Assembly: GCA_030153045.1 (NCBI GenBank)
Contig: JASLID010000083.1
Span: 1-12,034, forward strand
From: Flavobacterium sp.
GTDB taxonomy: Bacteria; Bacteroidota; Bacteroidia; Flavobacteriales; Flavobacteriaceae
Direction of reading: 5' to 3'
DNA length: 12,034 nucleotides
Shown: one piece after another, positions 11,588 through 12,034 of the stretch
How positions within the stretch are numbered: position 1 is the stretch's first letter
Layout: the number at the start of each line of letters is the position of its first letter
Program-made: the position numbers and the translations under genes
Notes under the pieces: generated by a model
Seen by the model: only the letters and a program-made list of their open reading frames with translations
What the model was told of the DNA's origin: nothing
The model's database searches: none

Positions 11588-12034
11588 ATGAACCCATCCA
11601 TCAAAAAAACTACAAACAAAAGAAAAGTACTATTCATTGGAATGCTACTCGCTATAACCAGTTTTTTGACTTACCATCAAATCTTCTACAAATCAGAACA
11701 AGTAAACAGCCATATATTTAAATCACAAAAGGTGCTTACAAAACACACTTCGGAGGTGTGGACTGTTAAATTTAGCCCCAATGGTCTTTGGCTGGCCAGT
11801 GGCAGTGTAGACAGTACTGCAAAAATTTGGAACAAAGAAAACGGAAATCTTATACTTGATTTGAAGCATCCTATTGGTGTGACTTCCCTAACTTTTAGTC
11901 CTAATGAAAATCTTTTGGCCACTTGTGCTTATGATGGAAAAATTAGATTTTGGAAATTGCCTGAAGGAAAATTAATCAAAGAGTTTTTGGCTCATAATGG
12001 AACCATTTGGTCCATAGATTTTAGTTCAGACGGA
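11588..12034 (+). CDS. membrane-anchored WD40-repeat protein, partial (runs off the right edge)
   Basis: The frame from the ATG at 11588 stays open to the window end (149 residues). A basic N terminus with KKTTNKRK precedes one hydrophobic segment (VLFIGMLLAITSFLTYH, about 14-30), which reads as an uncleaved anchor or signal. WD40 units follow: HTSEVWTVKFSPNGLWLASGSVDSTAKIW (53-81), IGVTSLTFSPNENLLATCAYDGKIRFW (96-122) and HNGTIWSIDFSSDG from 136, broken by the edge. Each shows the H or G, FSPN, LA(S/T) and W pattern of WD40 blades. The full protein would be a beta-propeller and is probably several hundred residues longer. Its partners are unknown. Confidence 0.87.
   Translation, partial: MNPSIKKTTNKRKVLFIGMLLAITSFLTYHQIFYKSEQVNSHIFKSQKVLTKHTSEVWTVKFSPNGLWLASGSVDSTAKIWNKENGNLILDLKHPIGVTSLTFSPNENLLATCAYDGKIRFWKLPEGKLIKEFLAHNGTIWSIDFSSDG

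Noticed and set aside
11476..11922. Open frames at 11476-11721 (+) and 11686-11922 (-)
   Set aside because: Both overlap the WD40 reading frame, which has clear repeat motifs; their translations look like shadow sequence.

Overview
The window reads as accessory chromosomal DNA from a low-GC member of the Bacteroidota, most likely a flavobacterium. The grounds are AT-rich codon use, promoters of the Bacteroidota type (TAnnTTTG at -7), weak Shine-Dalgarno sequences, and protein families common in that group: SRPBCC/DoxX operons, TPR-membrane proteins and YkgJ cysteine-cluster proteins. No rRNA, tRNA, CRISPR array, integrase or transposase gene was seen.

Layout. 1-130: C-terminal tail of a possible lysine-rich protein and its terminator. 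221-3421: a large OLD-like ATPase/TOPRIM nuclease (315-2267), then a protein with a type I restriction R-subunit N-terminal nuclease fold (2405-3421). 3521-5277: an SRPBCC protein, a stand-alone histidine-kinase dimerisation domain without a catalytic domain, and a YkgJ-family cysteine-cluster protein. 5436-5832: a reverse-strand GIY-YIG nuclease gene enclosed by a perfect 29-bp inverted repeat. 5985-6628: an Imm11-like orphan immunity protein. 6706-8173: an ArsR-SRPBCC-DoxX operon with visible promoter and operators, bracketed by two copies of one hairpin-terminator repeat. 8196-9607: a TPR protein with three C-terminal membrane segments. 9791-11396: a DUF4440-like lipoprotein, an SRPBCC protein and a VOC/glyoxalase-like protein. 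11588-end: the start of a membrane-anchored WD40 protein.

What ties the region together is repeated non-coding DNA rather than one pathway. Four genes or gene starts (315, 3621, 6089, 8291) are preceded by copies of a roughly 60-bp element that in three cases carries a TAnnTTTG box. In all four it ends in a hairpin closing on tgagtt. In at least two of these units the sequence after the element is complementary to sequence just after the same gene, and the match is specific to that gene (17-bp arms around a gtt...aac core). This is the signature expected of single-gene cassettes moved by recombination at a folded end. It resembles integron attC logic but lacks classical integron core boxes. 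Other intergenic families (a REP-like palindrome, a hairpin terminator with an inverted loop, and a tttacttcgtcagttcgctcc-type repeat) add to the picture of a cassette-like accessory region. The cargo is mixed: candidate defence nucleases, an orphan immunity protein, small ligand-binding proteins, and regulators.
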